Shown: positions 24,082 to 33,588, counted from the first letter of the stretch. The stretch: DNA of 34,010 nucleotides from Deltaproteobacteria bacterium Ga0077539 (GCA_001465015.1 LNEO01000109.1:1-34010); one strand, 5' to 3'. The notes: generated by a model from the letters alone, not told the origin. Program-made: numbers and translations.

Positions 24082-25734
24082 GTGAGGCGCGAGTTGAGAG
24101 CACCAACAGTGGTTCGAAACAGAACGGATCGGTTTCTGCGAGCGAGCGCTCGTTGGATCGCGGCCAGCGCGGCTGTCGTGGGCGCGGGCTGCGGCGCGAA
24201 GACCGAGCTGGATGTTCCTCCGCTTGTTCCGCCGCCGCCCGAGTGTGCGACAGACTCGGACTGCGACGACCGTCGGTATTGCACTGGCGTCGAGGTGTGC
24301 CGCGAAGAACGGTGCGTCCGCGGCGTCGCGGTGCAGTGCGACGACGGCGATCGATGCACCGATGATCGATGCGACGAGGCCACGCGCGCGTGCACCTTCA
24401 CGATGGCGACGCGCGACAACGACGGCGACGGCCGCCGCGGACCGCGCCCCGGAACGCAACCAGGAACGCCCGACGCGTGCGGCGACGACTGCAACGACGA
24501 CGATCGCACGGTGTTTCCCGGCGCGACCGAGGTCTGCAACGGGCGCGACGACAACTGCAACGGCGTGATCGACGACAACGCGACGTTCACTCCGGCGGGG
24601 CCTGACGTCGCGGTGAGCGAGCCGTCGCTCGCGCCCTCGAGCGTCGGGGGCGTCGCCTGGTCGGGCAGCAGGTACCTCGCGTCGTTTTGGGGCTACGAGC
24701 GCGGCGCGGCACATGTGTATTTCACCGCACGAAACGCCGATGGATCCGCGGCGCAGCGCCCCGAGACGCGACGCATCACCATCAGCGAGCCCGACGCGTA
24801 CGGTGCGGGCGTCGCGTGGACCGGTCGCGAGCTCGGCATCGTCTGGCAAGACCGGCGCGACGGCGACTACGAGATCTATTTCAACAGGCTCAACGCCGAG
24901 GGCGAGAAGCTCGGGCCGGACCAGCGGATCTCCTTCGCGAGAGGCTTCTCGATCAACCCGTCGATCACGTGGACGGGCGAAGACTTCGTCGTCGCGTGGC
25001 AGGACGAGCGAGACTCGTCCGTCGGCAATCCCAACGGCCGAAACTTCGAGATCTACCTGCAGCGCATCGACCGCGAAGGACGCCAACTCGACGACAACGT
25101 TCGACTGACGCGAGACCCGGCCAACAGCGAATCTCCAGTGCTCGCGTTTGGCGGAGGGTCGGTCGGAGTCGCCTGGCTCGACGGTCGCACGGGCACGCCC
25201 AACGCGTCCGGAGCGCGCGCGATCTTCTTTGCGCCGTTGACCGCGGCACTCCAACGAATGGCTCCGGATCTTCGCGTCACGCCGATGGGGTTCGACGCCG
25301 TCTCACCGACGATCGCGTTCAACCGCGATCGGTGGGTGATCGCGTGGCACGACGCGGCCGAGCGCAGCGCCGACCGCGAAATCTGGGGCGCCGTTCGCAG
25401 CGCTTCTGGATCCGAGCTCGTCGCGCCGCTGAGACTCACGACGGACAACGCGTTCTCTCGGTATCCGTCGCTCGTGCCGCTGGGCGATCGCGTGATGGTC
25501 GTGTGGGCTGATGATCGAATGGCAGACGGCTACGACATCTGGGCGCGGATGTTCGACGCGTCGCTGCGCCCGCTCTCGATGGAGCAGCGCGTGACGATGG
25601 CGTCGCGCGACTCGGTGTACCCGCTGACGGCGCTCGGTCCCAACGGCGACATCGGCGTGCTCTTTCGCGACCAGCGCGAAGGACGCTGGCGCGTCCGCTT
25701 CACGCGCCTGCAGTGCGCGCTGCCGAGACAATAG
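24082..25734 (+). CDS. MopE-like Cys-rich lipoprotein with C-terminal beta-propeller
   Basis: A 550-aa protein. The lipoprotein signal ends VGAGCG (C37). A Cys-rich region (ECATDSDCDDRRYCTG, CDDGDRCTDDRCDE) leads into a putative metal-binding motif of the MopE type (DNDGDG, GDDCNDDDRTVFPGATEVCN, GRDDNCNGVIDD, about 110-165). From about 180 to the end there are six or seven repeats alternating VAWxGxxxxxxWQDxR-like strands with DGxEIYxxRL, as in VWQDRRDGDYEIYFNRL, VAWQDERDS and VVWADDRMADGYDIWARM, indicating a beta-propeller. It is likely exported to the cell surface; metal binding is inferred from the motif. GTG 24082 is used; GTG 24109 would also work. Its 3' end is 7 bp from a convergent gene. 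Confidence 0.78.
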   Translation: MRRELRAPTVVRNRTDRFLRASARWIAASAAVVGAGCGAKTELDVPPLVPPPPECATDSDCDDRRYCTGVEVCREERCVRGVAVQCDDGDRCTDDRCDEATRACTFTMATRDNDGDGRRGPRPGTQPGTPDACGDDCNDDDRTVFPGATEVCNGRDDNCNGVIDDNATFTPAGPDVAVSEPSLAPSSVGGVAWSGSRYLASFWGYERGAAHVYFTARNADGSAAQRPETRRITISEPDAYGAGVAWTGRELGIVWQDRRDGDYEIYFNRLNAEGEKLGPDQRISFARGFSINPSITWTGEDFVVAWQDERDSSVGNPNGRNFEIYLQRIDREGRQLDDNVRLTRDPANSESPVLAFGGGSVGVAWLDGRTGTPNASGARAIFFAPLTAALQRMAPDLRVTPMGFDAVSPTIAFNRDRWVIAWHDAAERSADREIWGAVRSASGSELVAPLRLTTDNAFSRYPSLVPLGDRVMVVWADDRMADGYDIWARMFDASLRPLSMEQRVTMASRDSVYPLTALGPNGDIGVLFRDQREGRWRVRFTRLQCALPRQ

Positions 25735-25741
25735 CCTCTCG

Positions 25742-27961
25742 CTAGAACAGCGCGCGGTAGCCCATGCTGAAGAGCAGCCCGCCGATCGGCAGGCGCCCGA
25801 GCGGAGACTCGAGCACCGCTCCGCGATAGCCGATGTTGGTGAAGAGCCCGCCCGGCCCGATGCGAAGCTGCGCCCCGGCCATCGCGAGCGCAGAGAACGT
25901 CGATCCAGCGAAGGTCACTTCGCTGCCGTCGCCGCGAAGCACGCTCGTTCGCTGAAAGACCCACTGCGGAACGAACGTGAGATATCCCGTCAACGGCGCG
26001 TCGTGCCGGGCGAGGTACGCGCCGACCTGCAGTCCCAAATCGAACGTGTCGATCCCCACCACCGTGCGCGGCGCGGTGATGTTCGCGGTCGTCACTGGTG
26101 GGCAGAACACGTTGACGTCGCCGGTGACCGGCCCCGAGCAGCCGAACCGGAGGTAGCCCGCGCGAGCGCCGAGCAACAGACCGGGCCCTGCGGGAATGCG
26201 CGCGCGCGCGTCGAGCGAGAGCCCCAGGCCCGTTCGAAAGCGCGGGTCGAAGGTCACCATCGCGTCGCCAGCGAACGCGAGCTCGAGCCCCACGTGCGGA
26301 CGCTGCGGGGGCGGAGGCGGCGCGACGACCTCGGGCCGCGCCGAGGCGCCGAGCTCGAGCGTTGCGCTCGCGACGTCGCCGTCACCGACGAACACCTCTG
26401 CGGCGCCTGCGCCGACAGCGCCAGACCAACGGGCGACGCTCTCGTACACGCCGCGCTGCGCCGAAGGCCGAAACGGATCGAGCGACACGCCGCGCGGCGC
26501 CCGCGCGCGGACGGCGGCGCCGCTGACGGGTTGTCCGACGGCGTCGTAGACGCCGACGAGGATCCGTCGAGAGCCCTGCGAGCCGGTGTACTCGGCGCTC
26601 ATCGAGCGAGCTCGCACGACGACGGGCCCTGCTTGCGCGGGGCCCCACTCGCGCTCGACGCTGCCCGTTCCGCCGGCGTCGATTGCGCAGCGAAGCGAGT
26701 GGCGACGAAGGGGCGAGAGCTCGAGCGGAGCGGAGACCTCCGACAGCGGACCGCCGTTGATCGAGCAAAACGCGCCGTTGCTGACGCGTACCGACGCGCG
26801 GCGACCGGCGCCGCCCGGATCGAGCGACACCGCTGCGACGCGCACCGTCGACACTTCGCTCGGACGACCTTCGAACCCGTCGGCGTCCACCGCAGAGATG
26901 CGCGCGTGATAGACGCCGGCGCCAACTTGCGCGTCGAGGTTGGTCACCGCCGCCGGGACGCGTGCGTCGACGACGAGGTCGTTGAACCGCGCGTCCCGCG
27001 CGAGCTGCACGTGCCATACGACCGGCGCGGGTCCTGATGCACCGCGTCCGTACTGGGCTTGCAACCGCGTGCGCGCGTCGGAGTCGGCGCCATCGACAAG
27101 AACGAGCGGCGCGAAGGCAGAGTTCCACACAGGCCGCGCCGGAAGCGGCTGCGGCGGCCTCGGCGGACGGCCTCGATCGGCGCGAGAGCCAAACCCTTCG
27201 TTGACGGCGACCGTGCGTCCAGCGGCGCGCAAGCTCGACGCGCCCTGGTGCACAGAGAGCCTGGTGCTCGCGCGAGCGTCGACGTTGACGAGCGACGAGC
27301 CCGCGCCGACCTGCGCGGTCGCCGAGGGAGTCTGCACCGTCACTTGTCGGGGCGGTTGCGAAGGAGCAGCGCCAGCGAGGGCGGCGAGGCTCGCTCGAAG
27401 CGTTCCGCGCTCGAGGCGAGTCTCCGACGCGTTGCCGGCGTCGAGCCGCTGCGCGCTGCGTCCGAGCACGACGACGAGCGTGTTCTCATCGAGCTGAAGC
27501 TGAGTCTCGTCGATGAAGGTCACCTCGGCGGTCGACTGATCGAGCGTGCCTAGCCGGTGTCCTCGCGAGAGCGACTCGTCGCGCCGCGCGCGGTGTTGCT
27601 CGGGCGTAAACGCGTTGACCTCGTTGCGCACGAAGCTCACCCGAGCCGCGGTCGTCGGGGCAGCGCCGGTCGCGGTTCGCGGCAGTCGCAGGATCTGCCC
27701 GGGACGAAGCCTGTGCGGCAGTCGTCCGAGCCCCGGGTTGTTCTGGTGGATCAGATCGATTCGACCGACATCCCCGTAGAGCCGCTGCGCGATCGCGGGA
27801 CAGGTGTCGCCCTGTTGAACGCGATAGTCCTGCGTCTCCTGCGCGTACGCTGTGCTCGGCGCGAGCGCGCGCAGCACGAGCGCCAGGCCGCTGACCGACC
27901 CACTGGAGACGCACATCCATCGCGCGCGCCCAACGCGCGGACTTGCCTTCGAACCCGTCAT
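25742..27961 (-). CDS. LysM-FecR domain protein with C-terminal outer-membrane barrel
   Basis: A 739-aa protein. It has a signal peptide (cleavage near STAYA-QE, residue 40), then a LysM peptidoglycan-binding domain (about 45-93: YRVQQGDTCPAIAQRLYG, INxNNPGL-like HQNNPGLGR, RPGQILRLP). A FecR-like domain follows (about 105-265, with VTFIDETQLQLDENTLVVV and TPSATAQVGAGSSLVNV). A fibronectin-like middle region (WHVQLARDARFNDLVVD, VYHARISAVDADGFEG) comes next, and the last ~180 residues look like outer-membrane beta strands ending in the aromatic FSMGYRALF. ATG 27961 overlaps the stop of the kinase gene (ATGA), so it is the last gene of the four-gene operon. LysM-FecR proteins are recurrently encoded with class III adenylate cyclases, as here. 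It probably senses or bridges peptidoglycan and outer membrane. Confidence 0.85.
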   Translation of the reverse strand: MTGSKASPRVGRARWMCVSSGSVSGLALVLRALAPSTAYAQETQDYRVQQGDTCPAIAQRLYGDVGRIDLIHQNNPGLGRLPHRLRPGQILRLPRTATGAAPTTAARVSFVRNEVNAFTPEQHRARRDESLSRGHRLGTLDQSTAEVTFIDETQLQLDENTLVVVLGRSAQRLDAGNASETRLERGTLRASLAALAGAAPSQPPRQVTVQTPSATAQVGAGSSLVNVDARASTRLSVHQGASSLRAAGRTVAVNEGFGSRADRGRPPRPPQPLPARPVWNSAFAPLVLVDGADSDARTRLQAQYGRGASGPAPVVWHVQLARDARFNDLVVDARVPAAVTNLDAQVGAGVYHARISAVDADGFEGRPSEVSTVRVAAVSLDPGGAGRRASVRVSNGAFCSINGGPLSEVSAPLELSPLRRHSLRCAIDAGGTGSVEREWGPAQAGPVVVRARSMSAEYTGSQGSRRILVGVYDAVGQPVSGAAVRARAPRGVSLDPFRPSAQRGVYESVARWSGAVGAGAAEVFVGDGDVASATLELGASARPEVVAPPPPPQRPHVGLELAFAGDAMVTFDPRFRTGLGLSLDARARIPAGPGLLLGARAGYLRFGCSGPVTGDVNVFCPPVTTANITAPRTVVGIDTFDLGLQVGAYLARHDAPLTGYLTFVPQWVFQRTSVLRGDGSEVTFAGSTFSALAMAGAQLRIGPGGLFTNIGYRGAVLESPLGRLPIGGLLFSMGYRALF

Positions 27962-29709
27962 CGACCTCTCCGAATCAATCGCACGACCTGCTTGCAAATC
28001 GCCTCGTCGCTGGCGCCCGTCGCGGCCACGTCGCTCGCGCCCGCGCGGATGAACGACGGGGTCGCGACGTCTGGTTCGATCACGAGCACTGGGAGCTTCG
28101 CGGTCGCCTCCCCGGCGCGCGCCGCGATCACGCGCGCCAGTGAGTGTTCGCCTCCGACGATGATCACTTTGGCCGGCCGCTTGGCGAGCGCCGCCGCGTC
28201 GGGAGGGCTCTCGCCCTTCCAGAACGCTCCGTTGACGCCGTGGACCGCGAGCGCGCTGCGTAGTTTCTCCGCGCGCTCTGCGTCGAGCGCCCAGAGAAAC
28301 ACGCGCGGCATCGTTCCCTCGGCCGCCGGAGGCGCCATGGAATCGCGAGGTTGCCCGGCGTGCGCCGCGGAGGCGTCGATGAGCGCGCGGGCCTCGCGGC
28401 TGAGCGCGGCGTGCTCGACCCGCGTCTGAACCTGCCTGGCGTCGAGCGAGACTGCGTCGATTCCCCGCAGCGCCTCGACGAGCCCGTCGCGAAACTGTCG
28501 AGCGTTCGGTCGATCCTCGGCGCGCTTCGCCAGCGCGCGCCGCATCACCGCCTCGATGCCAGGCGAAACCGTGGTGACTCCCTTCTCGCTCAGCATCGGT
28601 GGCTCGACGAACAAGTGTTGCGCCATGAGCTCCGGCGCGGATTCGCGCTCGAAAGGAGGGTCGCCGGACAGCAGCTCGAAGAGCATCACGCCCGCGGCGT
28701 AGATGTCCGTCGGCGGCCCGACGTCGCGGCCCTTGCACTGTTCGGGAGACATGTAGATCGGCGTTCCCTGCACCGAGCGCGTCGCGGTGAGGCGGTCTCC
28801 ACCGACGCGGTCGTCCATCAACGCGAGGCCGAAATCGAGGACCTTGATGTGATCGACGCGGTCGCCAGCGTCGAGGAGCATCACGTTCTCGGGCTTGAGG
28901 TCTCGGTGAACGATGCCCATCCCGTGCGCCACTTCGAGCACGGCCAACAGCTGGTCCATGATCCCGCAGACGCGCTCGATCGGCATCAGCGCGCCGCGCT
29001 CGTCGCGGATCCGATCGAACAGCTGCGTGCCGCGCACCAGCTCCATCACCATGTAGAGCTCGCCGAGGTGCTCACCGTAATCGTGGACGGCCACGATCGA
29101 CGGGTGCCTCAGCCGCGCGAGCGCGACCGCTTCTCGCTTGAAGCGCGCGCGTTGCTCGGGGCGGGCCGAGAACTCCTCGAGCAAGAACTTGATGGCGACG
29201 GGCTCGCCGATCGTCAGGTGAATTCCTCGGTAAACGCGGCCGAAGCCGCCCGCGCCGATCAGCGATTCGACCTGATAGCGTCCGCCGACGATCGAGCCGA
29301 GCCGCGGATCTTCGAACTTGTGCCCGCACTCGCTGCACGCGTCGACCGCGCGGACGAGCGCGCCGCACGTCGGACAATGAACCGCGCCGAAGCCGGGCGT
29401 AGTGATCGCCTCTGCGCCGTCTGCATCGATGCTGTCGATCGTGGGCGCGATCGCGCGCGGATCGACGCGATCGACCGCGGTGTCCCCCATCGTTGGATCA
29501 CGCGCGACCTCCTCGAATCCGACCGTTCCCCGCAGCACCTTCGCGTTCACGTTGATCGACACGAGCGGCGCGTCCGGCTTGGTCGCACCCGCCGAGTAGT
29601 CGACGGTCTTCGCGACCACGCGCGTCACGCGCTCGCGCGCTTCGAGCGCGCTCGGTCGCGCAGGTTCGGTCGATTGCGACGAGTCGCCGTCCTTTTTGTC
29701 CTCGCTCAT
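27958..29709 (-). CDS. Ser/Thr protein kinase with zinc ribbon and receiver-like C-terminal domain
   Basis: A 583-aa protein. An acidic disordered N terminus is followed by a zinc ribbon (CPTCG at 112-116 and CSECG at 125-129), then a canonical kinase domain: GAGGFGRVY (152-160), VAIKF (K174), HRDLKPEN (268-275), DFG (292-294) and YMSPEQCKG. Residues 467-583 form an alpha/beta unit (RVFLWALDAERAEKLRSAL, KVIIVGGEH, LPVLVIEPD, FIRAGASDVAATG) that resembles a receiver domain but with Gly-Gly where the phosphoacceptor Asp should be. No transmembrane helix is present, so it is cytoplasmic. It overlaps both neighbours by ATGA, linking it to the adenylate cyclase upstream and the LysM-FecR gene downstream. 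Confidence 0.92.
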   Translation of the reverse strand: MSEDKKDGDSSQSTEPARPSALEARERVTRVVAKTVDYSAGATKPDAPLVSINVNAKVLRGTVGFEEVARDPTMGDTAVDRVDPRAIAPTIDSIDADGAEAITTPGFGAVHCPTCGALVRAVDACSECGHKFEDPRLGSIVGGRYQVESLIGAGGFGRVYRGIHLTIGEPVAIKFLLEEFSARPEQRARFKREAVALARLRHPSIVAVHDYGEHLGELYMVMELVRGTQLFDRIRDERGALMPIERVCGIMDQLLAVLEVAHGMGIVHRDLKPENVMLLDAGDRVDHIKVLDFGLALMDDRVGGDRLTATRSVQGTPIYMSPEQCKGRDVGPPTDIYAAGVMLFELLSGDPPFERESAPELMAQHLFVEPPMLSEKGVTTVSPGIEAVMRRALAKRAEDRPNARQFRDGLVEALRGIDAVSLDARQVQTRVEHAALSREARALIDASAAHAGQPRDSMAPPAAEGTMPRVFLWALDAERAEKLRSALAVHGVNGAFWKGESPPDAAALAKRPAKVIIVGGEHSLARVIAARAGEATAKLPVLVIEPDVATPSFIRAGASDVAATGASDEAICKQVVRLIRRGR

Positions 29710-31496
29710 CGAACTAGCTCCACGATGGCCACGAGTTGCTCTTTGCCGCGCAGCGGGTGTTCGCCGAGCGGTCGAAACTCAAACGCGTCTCCAGCCGCGC
29801 CGGCAGCTTCGCTCGTGAGTAGCGTTTGCCCCGGCCGAGCGAGCGCCTCGAGCCGCGCGGCCACGTTTACGACGTCGCCGATGGCCGTGTAGTCCATGCG
29901 CGACTCGCTGCCGAGGTTTCCGACGATGACCTCACCGCTGTTGACGCCGACGGCGATCTTCACGTCGATACCGTACTTCTGCTTCCACTCTGGCGCGCTC
30001 GCATCGACGAAGCGATGCATGTCTTCTGCGCACGCGACGGCCCGCTCGCCGTGGTCATCCATCGCGTTGGGGGCGCCGAAGAACGCCATGATCGCGTCGC
30101 CGACGAACTTGTCGACCGTGCCCTCGTGCCGAAACACGACCTCGGTCAGCACCGTGAACAGCTCGTTGAGAAACTCGACGACCTTCTCGGGGTCTGCGCG
30201 CTCGGCGAACGGCGTAAACGAGACGACGTCCGCGAACAGGACGGACACGGCGCGCCGCTCGCCGCCGAGCTCGAGCTTTCGTCGACCCTCGGCGATTTCT
30301 GCGGCGACCGTCGCAGGCAAGAAGCGCGAGAGGTCCTTCTCGACCCCGGCGCGGCGAGCGATCTCCTTCTCGCTAGCCGACAGATCGTCGGCCATGACCT
30401 CCATCGACGAGCCGAGCCCCTCGAGCTCGTCTCCGGTCTTGACCGTCGAGCGCGCGGTGAACTTACGCGCAGCGAACTCGCGGGCGAGCTTCATCAGCTC
30501 GCCGATCGGCCGCGTCGTGCGAGACGCGATCCACGTGGCGACCAGCGTCGCGATGATCCCGATCGCGACGATCTCGATGCTCACCGCGCGCCTCGTCGCG
30601 GCGAGCGACGTGAACACTTGCTCTGCGGGCCGCCGCGCGAAGACGGCGACCTTGAGCGCAGGGATGGTGCGAACCGAGCCGACCCAAGCGCTGCCGTCGG
30701 GCTGCGTGAACTCCGCAGAGCTCAGATACAAGACGCTCAGTCGCTCGGGAGGAAAGAGAATGACCCGAAAAATATCGCGACCGACCATCGATGTGCCGAC
30801 GCGGAGATTGACGTCCTCGACGGCGCGCGAGGTCGCGAGGACCTCGAGCTCTCGACCGACGAGCACGAGGCCGTCGTCGCGCCCTTCGAAGTGATCTCGA
30901 GAGAGCGAGCGGAGGATCTCGGGAACCACGCCCCGTCGCACCTGGCCCAGCACCCACCCGGTGCGCTGACCACCAACGACGATCGGCTGCACGAATTGCA
31001 GCTCGAGTCCGCGATCGCGCGTCGCCGACGGCGCGAGCCACTGCCCTCGCTCGTCGTAGTCGCGGTGCTCGCGCGCGATCGACGCGGGCGCGGCGGCTTC
31101 TGCGCCCTCGCCTCGGATGACCGTGTCGAGCTTGCTCCCGTCGGGGCCATAGATCGTGACCGCGTCGAGCTCTTCGCAGCGCGACAAGAGCGCGCGCAGC
31201 AACGCGACCTTGGCGTCAGGGTCGGTCATGCGCGCCTCTGCGAGGACGTTGACCATCGCGCCGATCGTGCGACCCGCAGACTGGAGCTGCGATTCGAGCA
31301 TCGAACCCGCATGGTCCATCACCGACGACTGATGGGCCTCTTCAGCGTGCAAGAGACCCTTGCGCTGAAGGCTCGACACGACGGGACCGACCGCGAGCAG
31401 CGGAAGCACCGCGAGCGCGAGCATCGCGAAGGTCCACTTCGTGCGAAGCGAGAGCCCGCGGGTCGCCGTGGCGACCGTCTGCGCACTGGCGCTCAT
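29706..31496 (-). CDS. Class III adenylate cyclase with periplasmic sensor and HAMP domain
   Basis: A 596-aa protein. It has TM1 (about 21-43), a periplasmic sensor of roughly 250 residues with a Cache-like look, TM2 (about 305-325), a HAMP linker (about 325-383) and a cyclase catalytic domain (about 410-590). Metal-binding aspartates are D423 (FADVVSFT) and D467 (DKFVGDAIMAFFG). The purine-specifying pair K463 and D535 (MDYTAIGDVVN) predicts adenylate rather than guanylate cyclase. N544 and R548 are the transition-state residues, so the enzyme looks fully active. It makes cAMP in response to an envelope signal (inference from topology). Both ends overlap neighbours by ATGA. Confidence 0.93.
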   Translation of the reverse strand: MSASAQTVATATRGLSLRTKWTFAMLALAVLPLLAVGPVVSSLQRKGLLHAEEAHQSSVMDHAGSMLESQLQSAGRTIGAMVNVLAEARMTDPDAKVALLRALLSRCEELDAVTIYGPDGSKLDTVIRGEGAEAAAPASIAREHRDYDERGQWLAPSATRDRGLELQFVQPIVVGGQRTGWVLGQVRRGVVPEILRSLSRDHFEGRDDGLVLVGRELEVLATSRAVEDVNLRVGTSMVGRDIFRVILFPPERLSVLYLSSAEFTQPDGSAWVGSVRTIPALKVAVFARRPAEQVFTSLAATRRAVSIEIVAIGIIATLVATWIASRTTRPIGELMKLAREFAARKFTARSTVKTGDELEGLGSSMEVMADDLSASEKEIARRAGVEKDLSRFLPATVAAEIAEGRRKLELGGERRAVSVLFADVVSFTPFAERADPEKVVEFLNELFTVLTEVVFRHEGTVDKFVGDAIMAFFGAPNAMDDHGERAVACAEDMHRFVDASAPEWKQKYGIDVKIAVGVNSGEVIVGNLGSESRMDYTAIGDVVNVAARLEALARPGQTLLTSEAAGAAGDAFEFRPLGEHPLRGKEQLVAIVELVR

Positions 31497-33430
31497 CGCG
31501 AGCTGCTCGGCGTTGCAGCGGAAGTGGACGGCGCGGCGTTGCTCGGACGCGAGGCGTTAGCCGGCGGCGCGGGATCGACGACCCTGAACTCGACGCGTCG
31601 GTTGCGCTCGCGCCCCTCGCGCGTGCGGTTGTCGGTGAACGGGCGGGTAGGTCCATACCCGTGCGCCTCGAGTCGCTGCGGCTCGACGCCGTGCGAGGCG
31701 AGCCAGAGCATGACGGCGGTCGCGCGACGGACGCTGAGATCGACGTTGAGCTCGGCGTTGCCTCGGTCGTCGGTGTGTCCCTCGACGCTGAGCCTTCGCA
31801 CGTCGCTTCGCGCGCGCATCGCGTCGGCGACCGCCTGCAGCACCGGAAACGAGCGCGGCTGAATCGTGGCTCGCGCCGTGTCGAAGTACACCTGCTCGAG
31901 GATTCGAAGCAGCCCTGCCTCGAGCCGAACGAGCGACGGACATCCGTTGCGATCGGGGTCGGGATTGGGACCGCCCGGTTCGTCGGGGCAGTGGTCGACC
32001 GCGTCTGCGATGTTGTCGTTGTCGCGATCGATGAGCGGACAGCCAGCTCGAAGCGGGTCCGGTCGAGGCCCGGCCGCGACGGACACGCACGCGTCAAGCG
32101 GATCGACGACGCCATCGCCGTCGCCGTCGGGCGCGGGACAACCTGCGCGCGTGGGATCCGCCACGGGACCGACCGGGACGGTGGGACACCGATCGATCGG
32201 AACGAGCACGCCGTCTCCGTCCCGATCGAGCTGACGTTCGTCGCAGCGCTCGCCGAGCGGACAGGGATCGGAGTCGGCGGGATCTGTCGCTCGGTGCGTC
32301 GCCGATCCGACGGCCGACGATCCACCATCTCCAGCAGCGCTCGAAGCGCGACCGCTGGCCGCGCGACCCTCGCGCGTCGCGAGAGAGTCGGCTTCACCAG
32401 CGTTGCGGCGCGGGACTCGGGCTCCGTCGAAGGCGAGAAATGTCGCAGAAAACACAGCACGAAACGCAGGAGTTCCGACGGCGCGCGAGAGGCCCGGCCC
32501 GAGCCCGAGCCCGAGCTCGACCCACGAAGCGGGCTTGATGCGACCGGTGGCCATCACCTCGGCTGCGACGTTGCTGCGGGCGAACATCCGCTCGGCTGGC
32601 GTTTGCAGAGACGCCTCGAGCCCGACGCTCGCGCGGTCCATGAAGAACGTCCACGCGACGCCAGCGTTGGCGAAGATCTCGCTCGCGACGACAGGTCCGT
32701 CCGTGATCGTCGGATCGAACGCTGCGCCGATGTCGAGCCGCGGACGGGCGTGATACCCCGCCGTGAACGACCACCGAATGGGGCCGCCGCGCCCAGCCAA
32801 CGCGAGGTACAAGCGCCCGCGAAACGCCTCGTCCGTGACGAACTGCGTGCGCCGCGCCGAGAGCAAGAACCCGAAGAAGCCCTGCGCGCCGAAGTACACG
32901 CTGAGGGGGTCGCGATCGGCCTGTCCGGCGAGCCGCAGCCGCAGTCCGAAGCGGGGATCACCGACCGCGAGGCCCTCTCGAACTCCGCCTTGAACGATGG
33001 CAGTCAACCCGGCCGCGCTGCTGGAGATCGTCGCCGCGAACGGCAGATCGAGGTCGAGATGGAGCCTCTGAAACACCTCGGCGGCGGCCTGCGCGTGAAA
33101 CACCACGAAGTGATCGACGATGCCGAAGCCAGGGTCTCTCGAGCCTGCGGGTCGGTTGAAGACCAGCGGGCGCAGCGCGTAGTCCGCGGTGAGGCCCACG
33201 TGCAGCGTGCCAGAAGAGTCCCTCGGCGCGCGCGGATGGCTCGTCGTGAAGAACGCGTCGCCCGCGGGCGCTGGCTCGAAGCGATCGAGCGCCCAGCCGG
33301 TGATCTGCGCGCTGGCTTCCCGGCGGTTTCCCAGCAACGTCGCCACCGAGATCGCCGCTGCCACCAGCCAACGACCAGAGATTCGAACGCCTTTTCTCGA
33401 CGTCCACGGCAAGGGAGCAAGAATCGACAT
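31493..33430 (-). CDS. OmpA-family outer-membrane protein with thrombospondin type-3 repeats
   Basis: A 645-aa protein. The signal peptide ends near ASA-QI (about 42). Residues about 50-350 look like outer-membrane beta strands (LHVGLTADYALRPLVF, IRWSFTAGYHARPRLDIG, ASVGLEASLQ). A Ser/Ala-rich linker is followed by calcium-type repeats (DRDGDGVLVPIDRCP, DGDGDGVVDPLDACV, DRDNDNIADAVDHCP, DPDRNGCP), then an OmpA C-terminal peptidoglycan-binding domain (about 505-620: VYFDTARATIQP, SVEGHTDDRGNAELNVDLSVRRA, HGYG, RNRRVEF). It anchors the outer membrane to peptidoglycan. It is the first gene of the four-gene operon and overlaps the cyclase gene by ATGA. Confidence 0.9.
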   Translation of the reverse strand: MSILAPLPWTSRKGVRISGRWLVAAAISVATLLGNRREASAQITGWALDRFEPAPAGDAFFTTSHPRAPRDSSGTLHVGLTADYALRPLVFNRPAGSRDPGFGIVDHFVVFHAQAAAEVFQRLHLDLDLPFAATISSSAAGLTAIVQGGVREGLAVGDPRFGLRLRLAGQADRDPLSVYFGAQGFFGFLLSARRTQFVTDEAFRGRLYLALAGRGGPIRWSFTAGYHARPRLDIGAAFDPTITDGPVVASEIFANAGVAWTFFMDRASVGLEASLQTPAERMFARSNVAAEVMATGRIKPASWVELGLGLGPGLSRAVGTPAFRAVFSATFLAFDGARVPRRNAGEADSLATREGRAASGRASSAAGDGGSSAVGSATHRATDPADSDPCPLGERCDERQLDRDGDGVLVPIDRCPTVPVGPVADPTRAGCPAPDGDGDGVVDPLDACVSVAAGPRPDPLRAGCPLIDRDNDNIADAVDHCPDEPGGPNPDPDRNGCPSLVRLEAGLLRILEQVYFDTARATIQPRSFPVLQAVADAMRARSDVRRLSVEGHTDDRGNAELNVDLSVRRATAVMLWLASHGVEPQRLEAHGYGPTRPFTDNRTREGRERNRRVEFRVVDPAPPANASRPSNAAPSTSAATPSSSR

Positions 33431-33462
33431 GGGACGCGCTCTAGGTACACCAGTTCAAGTGA

Positions 33463-33480
33463 CAAGGGCAGGGGCCCTTG
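33463..33480. promoter_or_regulatory. Inverted repeat in the divergent region before the OmpA operon
   Basis: CAAGGGC and GCCCTTG form a 7-bp inverted repeat with a 4-nt centre, 33 bp upstream of the OmpA-like gene in the 158-bp gap to the divergent membrane-protein gene. It could be an operator for the envelope-signalling operon; no clear promoter hexamers were found. Confidence 0.35.
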
Positions 33481-33588
33481 GGCGCCGTAGTACGACCCCG
33501 CGCTCGGGACATTCACGGACTCGCGAGAGACGTACGTGTTCTCTTGCGCGGCTGATGGCTTTCGCGCGATGGAGTGCATCGTCGAGCG

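Noticed and set aside
29826..33490. Long plus-strand open frames opposite the cyclase and OmpA-like genes
   Set aside because: Antisense shadows of genes with well-defined catalytic or anchoring motifs and ATGA junctions on the minus strand.
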